NCBI GenBank assembly: GCA_037783415.1
Contig: JAZGTN010000073.1
Coordinates: forward strand, 6,510,001 to 6,574,000
From: Leptasterias polaris
Taxonomy: Eukaryota > Echinodermata > Asteroidea > Forcipulatida > Asteriidae
Length of the DNA: 64,000 nucleotides
Reading direction: 5' to 3'
Shown: piece after piece, positions 1 to 9,500 of the stretch
How positions within the stretch are numbered: position 1 is the first letter of the stretch
Layout of the letters: every line of letters begins with the position of its first letter
Position numbers and translations under genes: made by a program
Notes under the pieces: generated by a model
What the model was told of the DNA's origin: nothing
Databases searched by the model: none
The model's input: only the letters and a program-made list of their open reading frames with translations

Positions 1-235
1 ACAATGTTACTAGTATAATGAGGTAAGTTGACCAGTCCCAGTCGACTGTACATAAGAACAATGTCTCTCTGGTGCTTTTAGAAGCCTGTTCCTTTTGACT
101 TCTTTTGGGAGATTTGCCCCCCTCTGTCTACAAAAAAAGATTGGCCTTCCACGCAAGAGATCTGCCCTCCTCAGTCTTCGAAAGAGATTTGCCCTTCACA
201 AGAAGTCTGCCCTCCTTTGTCTTCGCTTTAAGGAG
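1..235 (-). pseudogene. Displaced downstream part of the ICAD C-terminal coding repeat
   Basis: Read on the minus strand, 235 down to 128 encodes decayed copies of the same short repeat (core SLSKTEEGR) found in the last ICAD exon, and ends at a TAG at 130-128. It lies just beyond the inverted-repeat element at 239-674. Joining the two sides of that element with a single TA keeps the reading frame open, so this stretch was probably the original C-terminus or its 3' extension. It now lies after the element-derived stop codon. Positions 1-60 also resemble a decayed transposon end containing CAGTCGACTGTA. Confidence 0.6.
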
Positions 236-238
236 ATA

Positions 239-674
239 TGTGACCCGCTCTGTGAAAATGAGTCAGATGTTGACAATTTAAAGAATTGAGTTATATACAT
301 GGCTGGAAAGAACACACCAGCAGCAGTTATTTGGTATATGTCTAAGCTCTGGGGTGTATCGCGTTGCTGAGTTACTCCTGTTTGAAATTAGCCAAGGTAT
401 CATTTTTGTTGAAAATGAATTACAAGTAAATTGATGTTTAAAACTCGCGCTACATATTAGCAAACGGACACAAATTAGACTAAAGTATGATGTTTTCATA
501 GCTTTATTGACTAAAAATGAGTGTTCTGAAAGTTTACCATGCAAAAATAGATCTTAAAAAAGTAAAAAAATAAAAATAAAAAATTAACAAAAATTGATAT
601 TTTCCCCATTGAAACGTCCATTACATAATAATGCATTAGGCGACATCTGACTCATTTTCACAGAGCGGGTCACA
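239..674. mobile_element. 436-bp TA-flanked MITE inside the ICAD last exon
   Basis: Terminal inverted repeats of about 34 bp begin TGTGACCCGCTCTGTGAAAA. The left arm is 239-272 and the right arm 641-674, with one visible mismatch. TA dinucleotides flank both ends (237-238 and 675-676). No transposase frame lies inside, so it is non-autonomous. A TA target suggests the Tc1/mariner group, but the superfamily is inferred. The right end, read on the minus strand, is translated as the C-terminus of the ICAD-like protein. Confidence 0.8.
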
Positions 675-925
675 TATGGCCTTTTACGCGTCGAAAGAGA
701 TCTGCCCTCCTCCGTCTTCGAAAGAAGTCTGCCCTCCTCCGCGTTCGAAAGAGATCCAACCTCCTCTGTCTTTGCACGATGATAAAGTTTCAGGAGCTCC
801 CTGGCTTCATCTGATGCAATCATGTCCGACAAACGTCTCTCGCAGGCATCTTGAATAAATTCAGCTTTGTCTTTTGTCTGATGAAGCAAGACTTGGAGCT
901 CATTTAGGTCAGCATCAGCCATGAC
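584..925 (-). CDS. DFFA: ICAD-like last exon: DFF-C helices, TEEGR repeat, element-derived tail
   Basis: The acceptor is cactag before GTC ATG GCT, phase 0. It encodes 113 residues and a TAA at 586-584. The first 40 or so residues match the DFF-C region. Residues encoded from about 674 downward come from the MITE and include VTRSVKMSQMS and the terminal NINFC. Confidence 0.85.
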   Translation of the reverse strand, partial: VMADADLNELQVLLHQTKDKAEFIQDACERRLSDMIASDEARELLKLYHRAKTEEVGSLSNAEEGRLLSKTEEGRSLSTRKRPYVTRSVKMSQMSPNALLCNGRFNGENINFC

Positions 926-2731
926 CTAGTGATTGTATTAAAAGTAAACAAATAGAATGGGCAATCCTCAAACTTTAAACTGATTATTTCCAATCCGGCT
1001 CACTTATTATAAACTTCATACCAGTAGCAAGCCTCCACAGAAAAATTTCCATCTGAAATGTCAGAAAATTAAATTTTGTTTTTTCTTGATCACAGTGACT
1101 TAAAAAGGATTTAATGCGCAAAATTATAACATTCTTTCTTTCTTTGTTCTTTTTGTAATGAATAAAACGGACCTTCAATTTGATAAATTGTTTTCAACTT
1201 TAAATTTTGAATGTTTATCGAAAATCCCCTCAAGACGATCAGAGGATACTGATGGAAAAACCACCTGTTCTTCTCAGAACCACCACAACTCAAAAATTAC
1301 ACATGGTGTCACTGCGGGATTGGTGATGGACCCTCTTTTCTACTGATTAGCTTCAAGATTTTCATCAGATTACTGCCTCTTTGTTGACCGATGTAATCAA
1401 GTGACATTTGCGGAGACACCATTCACTAAATCTCTGTATGAGCTATGATTCTGAGAAGAACCGGTGATAAAACAACTCAATGTTTCAATCAGTATGCTTT
1501 GATCATCTTCAGGAGAATGCTGAAAACGATCAGAGCATACTGATCGAACCGTTGAGTTGTTTAACCAATGGTTCTTCACTGAACCACCACAACTCTTATA
1601 GAGAGCACATAGAGAGCATTTATTACACGGTGTCTCTGCAAACCTTACTTGATTGTGTCTTTACCATGTAAAGTTTCAACTCCTACTCATTCACCAATGT
1701 AGTAAGTATGCATACCTCTAAATCAACCTTGGGTAGGAAAGCAAGAACTGCAGTATTTTCAGCGATTCTTCCTGCGAGTAGAGCCAGTCTCTGAGACGTT
1801 TCTTTCTCGATCATTTTACCATCAACTTCAACGAAGCCCTTTCTGAACTCTTCTTCCAAGGAACTAGATGCTGGAAAATTGAAATAAAATAGACAACTTG
1901 AACCTGAACTATCATTTATAAAGAATGACAAATGACCTTGACATTTTCTGTAACTCGCAGTCGCCACATCAAAGTACTCTACATTTCGAGTTTTTAATAG
2001 TTCTGAATTGTGCACTGTTTGACTGATTTAAAACAAAAATGAAAAATCACCCAACACAAGGTCAAAGAGCCACTCAAGGGGAAGTCTACAAGAAAAATTA
2101 ATACAATTTAAAAAGAGAGAAGACACCTGTTCTCATTTCTCTTGAATTTGAATAGATTTTAAATCAATGGGAAACAAGACACACGTTGGGAGTTCCAAAC
2201 TGCAGCAGTACAGGGGTACAGGGTTGGGGGGGGGGGGGGGGGGTTAGCTTCCTTGAAAGCTTTTGTAAAACCAATTTTTTGCATTGACCACTCCTTTGGC
2301 AAGTCTTAGTCATATAAAGAACTAATTAACCAGATAGAAATTACAGCAGCTAAGTTTATAAGTACCTCCTGTCCACTGTTCATCTTTACTCACAACCATG
2401 AGGACGGTGTTATCCGGTAAAGTCTTAAAATAATCCTCATTTTCAATTCTTGTGCAGTCCTCTTCCAATATAATCTTGAAATCATCCCCGATTGAGGAAA
2501 ACTGGGTTTGAATCTTGGTTCGTAGTTCCTTTAGGGTAGCTGCAACCACTCCGATTCTAGTCCGTTCCTTAACTCCACAGATCTTAAGAGGTTTGCATTT
2601 GGGTAAGTTCTCCTCTTTACCTTCCATTGATTTCATTGATTTCAACTTCTTAGAAGTGAATAATGCTTCTTTTGATGAAGAGCTTTCCTCACTCGCACTG
2701 CCAGAAGACAGTCTTTTCAACCTTTTTTTTC
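584..2731 (-). CDS. DFFA: ICAD/DFF45-like inhibitor of caspase-activated DNase (5' end not found)
   Basis: The family chaperones and inhibits the apoptotic nuclease CAD/DFF40 until caspases cleave it. Three exons join in frame: 2731-2366, 1870-1716 and 925-584. The first carries a basic and serine-rich lead-in and then a full CIDE-N domain (core from KPLKICGVKERTR to VVSKDEQW). The second has VEVD followed by G, aligned with the second caspase site of vertebrate ICAD. The third starts with the DFF-C helix pair (QDACERRLS resembles the vertebrate QEACERELA) and ends in a short TEEGR repeat plus an element-derived tail. The middle domain of vertebrate ICAD, including its first caspase site, is absent, giving about 287 residues here. 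The 2731 exon starts with two bases of a split codon, so at least one upstream exon exists or the internal Met codons are used. The family call is firm; the gene end is incomplete. Confidence 0.86.
1255..1665. repeat. Fold-back repeat family copy in ICAD intron
   Basis: Around 1458-1595 lie inverted arms containing GATCAGAGCATACTGATCGA and its reverse complement, flanked by ACCGGT/AACCAATGGTTCTT sequences. The same family recurs at 14868-15075 and, decayed, at 63170-63290. It has no coding capacity. Confidence 0.6.
1716..1870 (-). CDS. DFFA: ICAD-like middle exon with VEVD/G site
   Basis: The acceptor is ttttccag and the donor GAG|gtatgc. The 155 nt take two bases of a split Ala codon from the upstream exon and end in phase 0. 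The peptide contains FVEVDGKMIEKETSQRL, which matches the region after the second caspase site of vertebrate ICAD. Confidence 0.85.
2222..2244 (+). repeat. Poly-G tract in ICAD intron
   Basis: A nearly uninterrupted run of about 20 G lies between the CIDE-N exon and the middle exon. It could form a G-quadruplex or be a slippage-prone microsatellite. Confidence 0.9.
2366..2731 (-). CDS. DFFA: ICAD-like CIDE-N exon
   Basis: The acceptor is atctttcag and the donor ACAGGAG|gtactt, phase 1. It encodes a Lys/Ser-rich lead-in and then the CIDE-N domain, with the acidic patch EEDCTRIENEDYF typical of the face that pairs with CAD. Internal Met codons (KSMKSMEGKEEN) could act as starts if the upstream exon is non-coding. 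Confidence 0.9.
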
Positions 2732-2984
2732 CTGAAAGATAAACATTAAACAATATTAAAAGATACATTACAGCTGTACATGTAGTACTCTGACCCAACT
2801 GCTCTAAAATTAAATAAATGCGTACTGAACTCAAATTCCGGTTATTGTCAAGAGTGGGGTGTTCTGCTTCAAGATTGTGGTACTTGTGTCCTTGACTTGA
2901 GCAAGATGAAGCAGAACCCAGAGTAAGCCACCCCTCCAGTCTGCAACGTCGATGGTCATGAAGATGGAGGGTCCCAATTATCAC

Positions 2985-5000
2985 GACACAAATTGTGTTA
3001 TTTATATATCACAATAATTATTATGGTAGTACCATGTATAACGCCGTCAAAAACACATCTTCTCTAGGAATTGGCGAATATGATGAGCAACCATAATTTT
3101 CAGTTTTTAGTAAAAATATAGTCCTACTCACCAAGCCTATTTTAGTATTTACAGGGATGGTACATGTATACGTTTGCTATTTTCTTAAAATAAATGGCAA
3201 TACAAACTTAATGGTTAGAAGTACAGCAGCTTTATATTAATAAAGCATTTTGAGAAACATTTCACTAAAAAGATAGAAGTTTTTATGCCCCCAAATTTGA
3301 ATCTGAGAATTGTTCCTGTCAGATCTGTTTCTCAGATTGTGTATTCCTATTAAGGATTATTCTTCCTGCGTGGACATACATGTACACTGTATCCACTCCG
3401 GATTTTGAGAGATATTTCAATCGAACGGTTCCAAAAACCAAAGGTATCAACTTTGCCTTTAAACAAATCTACATTAAAAAATAATTAGTATTTACTGAGT
3501 ATTTAATAAATATTATCATGTCATCACCTATTGTCGGTCGCTAATTTTGATTCACAGTTATTGTGAAAATGGGCAAGATAATAATAATAATAATAATTTA
3601 TTTATTTTATATTGCGCTCTCTCCAGGACCAGCCTGTTCGAGGGCGCATAACAGTAAAAATGGCATAAGAAAATGACATACATGTACATGTAGTAAACAG
3701 TTTAAGAAAAGTACACCAATAAATATAAGCAAAATAGATAACAAAGCCTTACAGGCAAAAAAGGTGCATGAACACCATAAAACAATAACAGCTGTAAAAA
3801 CAATACAACTTTGGTACAAGAAAGCATTTAAAAAGTTTACAAACAAATATAAACCATAAAGACCGACAGATACAAAACTCACTGCACATTACCGAAGGCT
3901 TTCTTAAAAAGGACAGTTTTAAGTTGAGATTTAAAAAGACTTTGTGAATGCAGTTTACGAATGTGTGAAGGCAAGTTGTTCCATAGATCTAGACCCAGTA
4001 TGAATACCTACTCCTTAAAAAAAAAAATGTGACATCTGAGGTATAACTTTGTATGACGCAGAGCCAGATGCCAATTTTTGTTTAAATGTGAACTACAACG
4101 CCCCAGTTACTGGGTCTTGGCTCTTGGCAAGATCTGCAGTTACAGAGTACATGTACATGTAGATCAGTGCAGTGCAGTACAGTAGGCTATATATTTATTT
4201 TTATCTAAGACCTTTTTTATAGTAAAAGTACAAATGAATAATCCTCGTCCAGAAATATTATTAATGTGAAGTTGAAAGAATAGATCCTTCACTGAGATTT
4301 AGAATACGCAAAAAAATAGTAAATGGCTGATGTTTTGACCCTGGCAGAATCTTTTCCCTCGAAATCGAGGAAGAATCTGCATTGGTTGATAAGCAATAAT
4401 TGAATTAATTATAAATAAAATCGATACGATAGAATAGATGCAATGAGAATTGAGAAATCAATAATTCTATACATGCAATATCATTTTTTTCCCAGGACTA
4501 CCATGTTTGGTAATTTTTGTACAATAAAAAACTAAATAAAATAAAAATAAAAAAAGGAAATTTAAAGTTCATTGATGGTTCATGAGATAAACAAATACAT
4601 GTAAATGCATGAAAACGACATGAAATTTATAACGTTGAACACAATTTAAAAGAAACATCACTTAAAAAGATGCAAATTAATTCGTTGACTGTTAAACCAT
4701 ATTAAATGTAATTTTATTTGGCAAATCTGGTGACTAGTCTGGCAAAAATTGTGAAATTGCAAGTATGGAGAAATGTTACATATATACATTTGTACCCCTG
4801 CATGTACGTCAGGACCGACCGTCAGGAGAATAATGGTGGGTTACGATTATAAAACTAGTAGTAGGCATTTTGAAAGTTTCATCCAATATACAAGACGAAT
4901 TAACATACAGTGTGAGAAAGAGCGAACAAATGACCAAAATTCTGTCATCCGGGAACTTTACACTGATTTTGTGGTCTAGTTTCTTGCATTACTAAGTTAG
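2985..5000. other. ICAD upstream intron or 5' region, repeat-filled
   Basis: No exon I can defend was found. At 3280-3465 there is an inverted-repeat element of the family ending AACTTTGCCTTTAA (also at 29787-30090 and 56020-56368). At 3585-4170 an (AAT)n-tailed interspersed repeat begins with ATTGCGCTCTCTCC. Several TACATGTA octamers are present. The missing first ICAD exon may lie here. Confidence 0.6.
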
Positions 5001-5063
5001 GAGCAAGCACATCCGCGGGATCGAGGTGATAAATACTATTGAATGGCAGTGCTGTGAAAAGCA

Positions 5064-5140
5064 TGACGTCATAATTATTCACGCCAATCTAGTAGTGAAT
5101 TTCGGCCAATCGGAAAGCGGCCAGTCGAAAATCAGCCAAT
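5064..5140. promoter_or_regulatory. Candidate promoter with CRE and three CCAAT boxes
   Basis: A perfect CRE palindrome TGACGTCA (5064-5071) is followed by CCAAT at 5084-5088, 5106-5110 and 5136-5140. A CRE with NF-Y-type CCAAT boxes is a common promoter arrangement. It sits upstream of the minus-strand ICAD gene and 1.3 kb upstream of PIGP, so ICAD is the likelier target. No transcript start can be seen. Confidence 0.45.
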
Positions 5141-5379
5141 CAGCCTGTGCCGATCACGTTCGGCGATACCACGAAGAAAGACAACCATACCATGGCTAGA
5201 TGGGAAGACGTACACAATGGGACCGGTTTCCTTCGATAATACAATTCTAAAGCCCCAATTCATTCAACTGAGTCTGATTTTGAGGCCTTAAAACTAGCGT
5301 TTACAAATATTGAGGCCTTTGAAGTTTGAACGGAAAAAGCGTGATAAAGCTTTCTTTAAAACCATATCGTCTATTTTAT

Positions 5380-5495
5380 ATAATAATATCGCGAATATCG
5401 CGATATTTCGATATTTTAAAAACCATCATCGACATTGTCGATATTGTTTCAATATCATATCGCGACGATAATATCGTCATATCGTCCACCCTTAG
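5380..5495. repeat. ATATCG-rich low-complexity repeat
   Basis: A dense mixture of ATATCGCG, CGATATT and TATCGTC words makes a degenerate palindrome-rich tract ending in CGTCCACCC. It has no coding signal. Confidence 0.7.
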
Positions 5496-6086
5496 TGTGG
5501 AACAAAGGAAACTGAAGTTATTGCTGAAACTGAAGTCAACAAAGACCAGAAAATGTTGATCTATCATCAATCATCAATGACCATTTTGAAAATATTAGAG
5601 AAAGAAAGGACTTTCACTTTCAGTTTCTGGTGTAAGGAGGCCCAAAATGTATTGTTATACCCCTAACCTAAAATACTGAAATACAAATAAGGCTCACGGG
5701 GGAGCCTTTTAAATAATAGTTCCTATCTCTGCTACTGCTACTAGTACTAGTGCTACATGTACCCATGGGTTCCTCCCTCCATGATGACCTCCTAGTCCTA
5801 GTCATGCTAGTCATTGCTGGTGCGATTGCCACTGCCACTCTGCACTGTGCTCCACTCCTCAGTCACTCTGGTCAGATGTTGCCTGCAGTTCACCTGTCTC
5901 AATATCGGGATTCTTGCTTTTGTTGCAGTTTATTTTCAGCTTGCATATTCCTCGATTGTTTACAACTGAGTACAACCCTATTTTCTGGTATTCATCCACC
6001 ACTGAACTAAAGAACAGAACTGATGTTTCACAATTAATTATCTAAATATGTCTATATATATATGACGATGTATAAACCTTTGCATA

Positions 6087-6233
6087 TGACGTCATTTGAG
6101 TAGGGCGCCCTCACCTAGAGGTCAAAAGGAAGATGTTCATTGGCCAATCCTGTGCGCCGCGCGTACAAATCAGCGCGTTTCCATTGTTTCATCATCAGTT
6201 TACCTCTAAGATGATGGCGGCTTGGTGACGTCA
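6087..6233 (+). promoter_or_regulatory. PIGP promoter region: two CREs and a YY1-like site
   Basis: Perfect TGACGTCA palindromes lie at 6087-6094 and 6226-6233, with ATGGCGGC (YY1-like) at 6214-6221. They sit 210-350 bp upstream of the PIGP ATG, a position that fits a TATA-less housekeeping promoter. Function is inferred from motifs only. Confidence 0.5.
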
Positions 6234-6440
6234 ATGCATAAGGTCTAAGCCCCGCCTCCTTACGAGTTGACCAATCATAGCCGCGAAACCCGATCACCAT
6301 TAGTGTGCATGATGCATGAATATAGGGCCAATCCAAGGACACGAAGTGGATTGGCGCGGCTGCTGGGCCCTGGTTGGTTAGTTGTAAAAAATGGGGAATT
6401 GTTGTTGTTCACCTCCATCTGTCGTGCTGCTTTTGGAAAA

Positions 6441-6522
6441 ATGTCTAGCATCAACCCTGCACCGACGCCAGAAAGAGCAATTTACGGTTTTGTTCTTTAC
6501 CTCTGCTCAATTTGTGTATTTG
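6441..6522 (+). CDS. PIGP: PIGP exon 1
   Basis: It encodes 27 residues and one base of a split Val codon, with donor TTTG|gtaaat. It contains the first half of membrane segment 1. Confidence 0.93.
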
Positions 6523-9500
6523 GTAAATATATCTGTGACTTTTGTTTCCTGGGTTCGTAGTCGTGTCACAAAAATGTTCTTATAAATCTAATCTTCCCAC
6601 CGCGCGCCCGATGATGACGACAGGACAAACGGGGGAAGGCGTGGTCATGATTCATGGCATGGCATATGAAGGTCGGGATCCGATTTTATCAGCTGACACT
6701 GAATCAACTCTTTGTTTATTTGTTGTCCACAGATTTTGTCCGACGTGCGTATCGGACATAAGATGCTGTATCCAACTGACACCCTTTTTACATGGTTTAT
6801 AAGGACCGAGTATTATTATTATATTATTAATTAGTATTAATAGCATGGAGGAAGAAAACCTTCCTCCATGGGAATAGTTACCCAACAAAAATCTTATGAT
6901 TGATTAATTTTTATTTGTTCCTTAAGTTATAAGTTATATTATTATTATTATATTTATAATATTCCGTTTAACACCAATTTACATATTTTTATATAAACTT
7001 TTGACTGTTGTTCTTAGAGCCAGCTGGTGGGAGGAGAGCTTGCAGTTGGTAGACAGCTACTCCCTCGGACTCTAGCTGGTTCACTTACCTCTTCCTTTTT
7101 ATATGTTATTGCTTTGTAGTTTTCTTTGTTATGTCTTTTGCTATTTTGATTTGTGTTTCCATATTGATTACCAAAGAAATGAAATAATTATAAAAGTATT
7201 AAGGATTGTTATCAAATTTGTTTTATTTTGCACTTTATTTTAGACATACGGCAGTTCAGCTGATTTCCTCATGTTTTATTTCTCTGTGTTTGTAAACTGA
7301 AAAACACAGTACAAAGTCTGGCTGTGCATGGCACTTTCCTACTCTTTTTTTTTGGACCAAACACAGCACTAGGAATGGATGGAGGGTTACGATTATCGCA
7401 ACTATAGGTTCTCCATCAACAACAGTAATTTGATGTGGAAAAATTAAAACTGACCCGGAAATGTTGTACCTTTCAGTTTTGCAATTTACGTTATTTAATG
7501 CTACAATCACTACATCCCTAAAGGTGACAATACGCTGGACTCCCTCCACTTCTTGATTCCACTGTATGATTAGCACAAAACCCTTACACTACAGTCCCAA
7601 ATCCTTCATTATCCAAAGTGAGGGATTCAGAAGGACTGGTGCAATTCATTAGGCCTAAACAACAAGTGCTTTCACAGGGTCAGGCATTCCAATCAGTTCA
7701 AGTCAATTTAAGAGCAAACAATTTGGTGTGGAGTTGCATCTGGAGAATCTGAGAAGATTGTGGGATTGAAGCCACACTCTAGCCAAACTGCCTAGTCTGT
7801 CCATCATCACCTGCATTGAGTGTAACCCACTTATCTTGAAACAAGTGTTTCCCTTGTACTCCAGCAGAAGCATATATTACACATTTTTATTAAGCTTTCT
7901 TTTTTATCCTTCCCAGTTTTGTACATTATTTGGGTATTCATTCCTGAGTCATGGCTTCACAGCATTGGACTCACATACTGGCCTCAGAAGTAAGTGTTGT
8001 ACAACATTCAAGTTTCACCTTTTGTAGTAGCGCCTAGCGGGTACAATAATAATATAGGGCCTAGAGTATTTGTAATGCGCCAAAATCCACCAAATTAAGG
8101 TGCTGAAGGCACACGAGAGGGAAAAATCAGATAAAGAACAATTACAGATAAGCTGTATTAAACAAGTAAGTTTTCAAACTAATCTAAAAAGTATCAACAC
8201 TAGAAATAATACACATGGTCAGTTTCTGTTACAAAGCAGTACGGTAGAGCGGAGTCGTGCAGTAACAGGGTTATCAGCATAACAGTGGTGTAACTACATG
8301 ATTTCATTTGGGTGAGGGCGGGGGGTAAGCGGGGCAAAGACATTATTTGGGGGCCTTTAATTTTGGACCTCATATGGGGAGAGGGAAAGGGGGACAAAGG
8401 TTCCGAGTGCAGGTAGGAATCATAAATTACTCAGTTCGTTATCTCTACTTGCAAGAACTTATATTCCGAAGAAAGTAAGACCAGAGTAAGTTTACAACAA
8501 ACTAATTTTATCTCTAATTTGTCTCAACGTGAAGTAGCAGTTTTTATTTTTTTACATTTTTACATTTTTACATCCATGCCAAACTTCAAAACCTACTCTC
8601 TGAACATGTCAGTTGGTTTTACATTCACTCTGTACCAGTGTTGTAGTCGAGTCACCTGTGTCGAGTCCGAGTCTCAAGTCACTTGGTCCGAGTCCGAGTC
8701 CGAGTCACGAGTCACTTGTTTAAATATTGATTGCAAACCAAATGTCGTAAAATAAGAATTGGAAATGACAAAATAATTTATTTTAAACAAAGTTCTGTTA
8801 AAGTTTTTGTTAAAGTTGGTATAACCAAAAGAAACAATACGGGGCGGAACGGCAGATGCCATGATTAAAAAAATGTGGTACTACTTTTTACTAGTGACGT
8901 GACCAAACTTGACGTCGTGTGTGTGTGTGTCGACCATGTGTAGAAACTGGTGCAAACAACACACAGCCATCACAGTGCAATATGCAGGCTGTGTTTTACA
9001 GGTACCAGACATGCCATTTCCCTGGTAATATGCATCAAGCACAAGCAGTGGCTATGGTGGCTACGTTAACAGAATACCAGCATAATACTGGTGTCGTGCA
9101 TCCCAGTGTTAGGCCGTGTCCGAAACGGCGACTTCAGCTACAGCTACGGCTAGATCAGCGCGTCTGGGCAGTGTTGAAGGATAGGCAGACGCGCGCGCCC
9201 TAGCCGTAGCTGTAGCCGAAGTCACCGTTTCGGACACGGCCTTATTATGCGTATTGAACATACGAATCGAACATACACGCGCTGTACGTAGATGGCCATT
9301 TACACAATAATCACAAACACTATTACTTGTAACACCATACGACAGTGTACTTATTTATTGTGCTAGACGTTAACTCCATGTGCACTCCGGGAATGACGAT
9401 CGGATCATCGGAATTGTTTTTAATATTTAAAAAAGGTATTGTTTGTGAAAATACGTGACTCGAGTCACGAGTCCTCGGGGACAAGTCCGAGTCATGATAG

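Noticed and set aside
3861..3885. Possible first ICAD exon reading Met-Cys before a gtgagt donor
   Set aside because: The phase would fit, but the exon would be only seven coding bases in an interspersed repeat; far too weak to call.
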